Positions 4,867-6,055 of a stretch of DNA of 6,055 nucleotides are shown piece by piece; the stretch's first letter is position 1, and the number at the start of each line of letters is the position of its first letter. The position numbers and the translations under genes are program-made. The notes below the pieces were generated by a model. The model searched no databases. It was not told the DNA's origin and worked only from the letters and a program-made list of their open reading frames with translations. Source of the stretch: Anaerolineae bacterium. GTDB taxonomy: Bacteria > Chloroflexota > Anaerolineae > B4-G1. The DNA lies in assembly GCA_030612585.1 (NCBI GenBank), contig JAUWNP010000246.1:1-6055 (forward strand), read 5' to 3'.

Positions 4867-5901
4867 CGCGTAGCAATGTACTACAACAACAGAGACGTGC
4901 GGTTGGAGGAGATACCGACGCCGCAGATTGGGCCTGGCGAGTTGCTGGTCAAAGTGGTCGCCAGTGGGGTCTGCGGCAGTGATGTGATGGAATGGTATCG
5001 CATCAAAACGGCCCCTCGAGTGCTGGGCCACGAGATCACAGGAGAGATCGTCGAAGCCGGCGAGGGCGTGGAGTCCTACAAAATCGGCGACCGGGTCTTC
5101 GTCTCTCACCACGTCCCCTGCAACACGTGCCGTTATTGTCTGAATGGTCACCACACAGTCTGCGATACGCTGCATACCACCAATTTCGATCCCGGCGGCT
5201 TTGCCGAATACCTGCGCGTGCCACAGATCAACGTGGACCGGGGCGTGTTTCTGCTGCCCGACGAGGTATCGTTTGAAGATGGCGTGTTTATTGAGCCTTT
5301 GGCCTGCGTCGTGCGCGGGCAAAGGCTGGCGCGCCTGCAGCCGGGTCAGACCGTCCTTGTCCTCGGCAGCGGTATCTCTGGGTTGCTCCACGTGGCCCTG
5401 GCCCGCGCCTCGGGGGCCGGGCGCATAGTGGCCACGGACATCAACGCCTACCGCCTGAACGCGGCACAGCGTTTTGGGGCCGACGAGGTGATTCACGCCG
5501 GAGAAGACGTACCAACCCGCCTGCGCGAGGTCAACGCAGACAGGCTGGCCGACCTCGTGATCGTTTGCACTGGAGCCTTCCCCGCCTTTATCCAGGCGCT
5601 GCAATCTGTGGATCGCGGGGGGACTGTGCTGTTCTTCGCGCCGACAGAGCCGGGCGTTGACCTTCCCATTCCCGTCAATGATTTCTGGCGCAACGGGATA
5701 ACACTGCTGCCCTCCTATGGTGGTGGTCCGCTAGACATCGCGGTGGCCATAGAACTGATCCGCGCCCGCAGAGTTCCCGTACACGAGATGATCACCCATC
5801 GCTTGAGCCTGGCGGAGACAGGTCTGGGCTTTCAACTGGTCGCCGGCGCCGGGGAATCCATCAAAGTGGTCATTGAGCCGCATAGAGGAATGAGTAGATG
5901 A
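4864..5901 (+). CDS. Zinc-dependent medium-chain dehydrogenase (sorbitol/threonine dehydrogenase-like)
   Basis: This 345-residue enzyme of the zinc alcohol dehydrogenase (MDR) family should oxidise a secondary alcohol, probably of a polyol or sugar derivative. Catalytic zinc ligands are visible as C37 (GVCGSD), H56-E57 (GHE) and E144 (IEPLACV). The structural zinc cysteines are C86, C89, C92 and C100. The Rossmann glycines are GSGISG at 168-173, and D192 at the end of the second strand favours NAD over NADP. Length is typical and no domain is missing. The start is GTG 4864 because GGGAGGG stands just upstream, while ATG 4876 is too far away. It probably works with the LsrF-like aldolase upstream, from which it is separated by the DUF4258/YgiT pair. 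The stop codon lies in the first unit of a tandem repeat, so the last residues (MSR) are repeat-encoded. Substrate cannot be decided from sequence. Confidence 0.92.
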   Translation: MRVAMYYNNRDVRLEEIPTPQIGPGELLVKVVASGVCGSDVMEWYRIKTAPRVLGHEITGEIVEAGEGVESYKIGDRVFVSHHVPCNTCRYCLNGHHTVCDTLHTTNFDPGGFAEYLRVPQINVDRGVFLLPDEVSFEDGVFIEPLACVVRGQRLARLQPGQTVLVLGSGISGLLHVALARASGAGRIVATDINAYRLNAAQRFGADEVIHAGEDVPTRLREVNADRLADLVIVCTGAFPAFIQALQSVDRGGTVLFFAPTEPGVDLPIPVNDFWRNGITLLPSYGGGPLDIAVAIELIRARRVPVHEMITHRLSLAETGLGFQLVAGAGESIKVVIEPHRGMSR

Positions 5902-5989
5902 GTAGATGAGTAGCATGAGTAGACGAGTAGATGAGCAGGATGAGTAGACGAGTAGATGAGTATGATGAGTAGACGAGTAGATGATGGGT
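5890..5989. repeat. Four 25-bp tandem units built of 8-bp ATGAGTAG subunits
   Basis: Units start at 5890, 5915, 5940 and 5965 and are each exactly 25 bases, reading roughly ATGAGTAG, ACGAGTAG, ATGAGTAG plus one base. Unit 1 has three identical octamers; units 2-4 share a T-to-C change in the second octamer, and the third octamer varies most. The array begins at the last codons of the dehydrogenase and fills most of the gap to the next gene. Confidence 0.9.
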
Positions 5990-6007
5990 GGCGCACCGGG
6001 GGGAGAA

Positions 6008-6055
6008 GTGCCTGATAAGCATGACGTCTTGCGACGATTGGTCGCTATGTCTCGT
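6008..6055 (+). CDS. Start of an unidentified gene, cut by window edge
   Basis: GTG 6008 opens a frame that stays open to the edge for 16 codons (VPDKHDVLRRLVAMSR). A G-rich GGGGGGAG lies just upstream, though closer than usual. The amphipathic, basic sequence would suit the first helix of a small regulator, but this is too little to identify. An alternative start, ATG 6021, in another frame is also open and less convincing. Confidence 0.4.
   Translation, partial: MPDKHDVLRRLVAMSR

Noticed and set aside
4767..4982. A 71-codon plus-strand frame between the YgiT-type gene and the dehydrogenase
   Set aside because: It extends into the dehydrogenase out of frame, has no Shine-Dalgarno of its own and matches no family that I recognise.
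4591..5604. A 337-codon minus-strand frame opposite the dehydrogenase
   Set aside because: The plus strand carries every zinc and NAD motif of the dehydrogenase, so this is its mirror frame. It also crosses the YgiT-type gene antisense.
5890..5989. CRISPR array
   Set aside because: The 25-bp units are contiguous with no unique spacers, so it is a simple tandem repeat.

Overview
The window looks like a stretch of a GC-rich bacterial chromosome from an environmental, probably anaerobic lineage. Chloroflexota (Anaerolineae-like) is my best guess. It rests on the mix of protein types, the GTG/TTG starts and the dense small palindromic repeats, and not on any marker gene. I see no phage, plasmid or complete insertion-sequence genes, no CRISPR array, and no rRNA or tRNA.

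Left part (1-2690), minus strand: a compact molybdenum-cofactor operon. A near-consensus promoter (TTGACC-N16-TATAAT, 2661-2688) drives the first 23 or so codons of a broken aldo/keto reductase gene. It is followed by a MogA/MoaB-type molybdopterin adenylyltransferase, an overlapping moeA (molybdenum insertase) and an HD-domain phosphohydrolase that runs off the left edge. MogA adenylates molybdopterin and MoeA inserts molybdate, so the two genes are consecutive steps. moeA carries an in-frame C/G-homopolymer palindrome in an otherwise conserved region.

Middle (2690-3330): a divergent plus-strand promoter with an extended -10 element drives a small four-cysteine protein (2850-3083). Its stop codon lies in a short repeat. 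Immediately downstream is a 112-bp MITE-like element (3099-3210) with perfect 12-bp terminal inverted repeats, an 8-bp direct duplication at both flanks and a two-hairpin core.

Right part (3331-6055), plus strand: an LsrF-type class I aldolase/thiolase and a medium-chain zinc dehydrogenase. These probably belong to one carbohydrate or sugar-phosphate catabolic locus. Between them sits a two-gene cassette: a DUF4258-like protein whose C-terminal half is replaced by repeat-derived sequence with two covarying hairpins, and a YgiT-type zinc-finger protein. The pair resembles a toxin-antitoxin module. After the dehydrogenase there is a regular array of four 25-bp units, itself built from 8-bp subunits, and then the first codons of another gene at the right edge.

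The recurring theme is small mobile or palindromic repeats entering genes or their edges: inside moeA, in the DUF4258 gene, at the stop of the four-Cys gene and at the stop of the dehydrogenase. I do not see a clearly new multi-gene system. The strongest candidates for novelty are the MITE, the two covarying hairpins, the in-frame moeA palindrome and the conserved-looking four-Cys protein.
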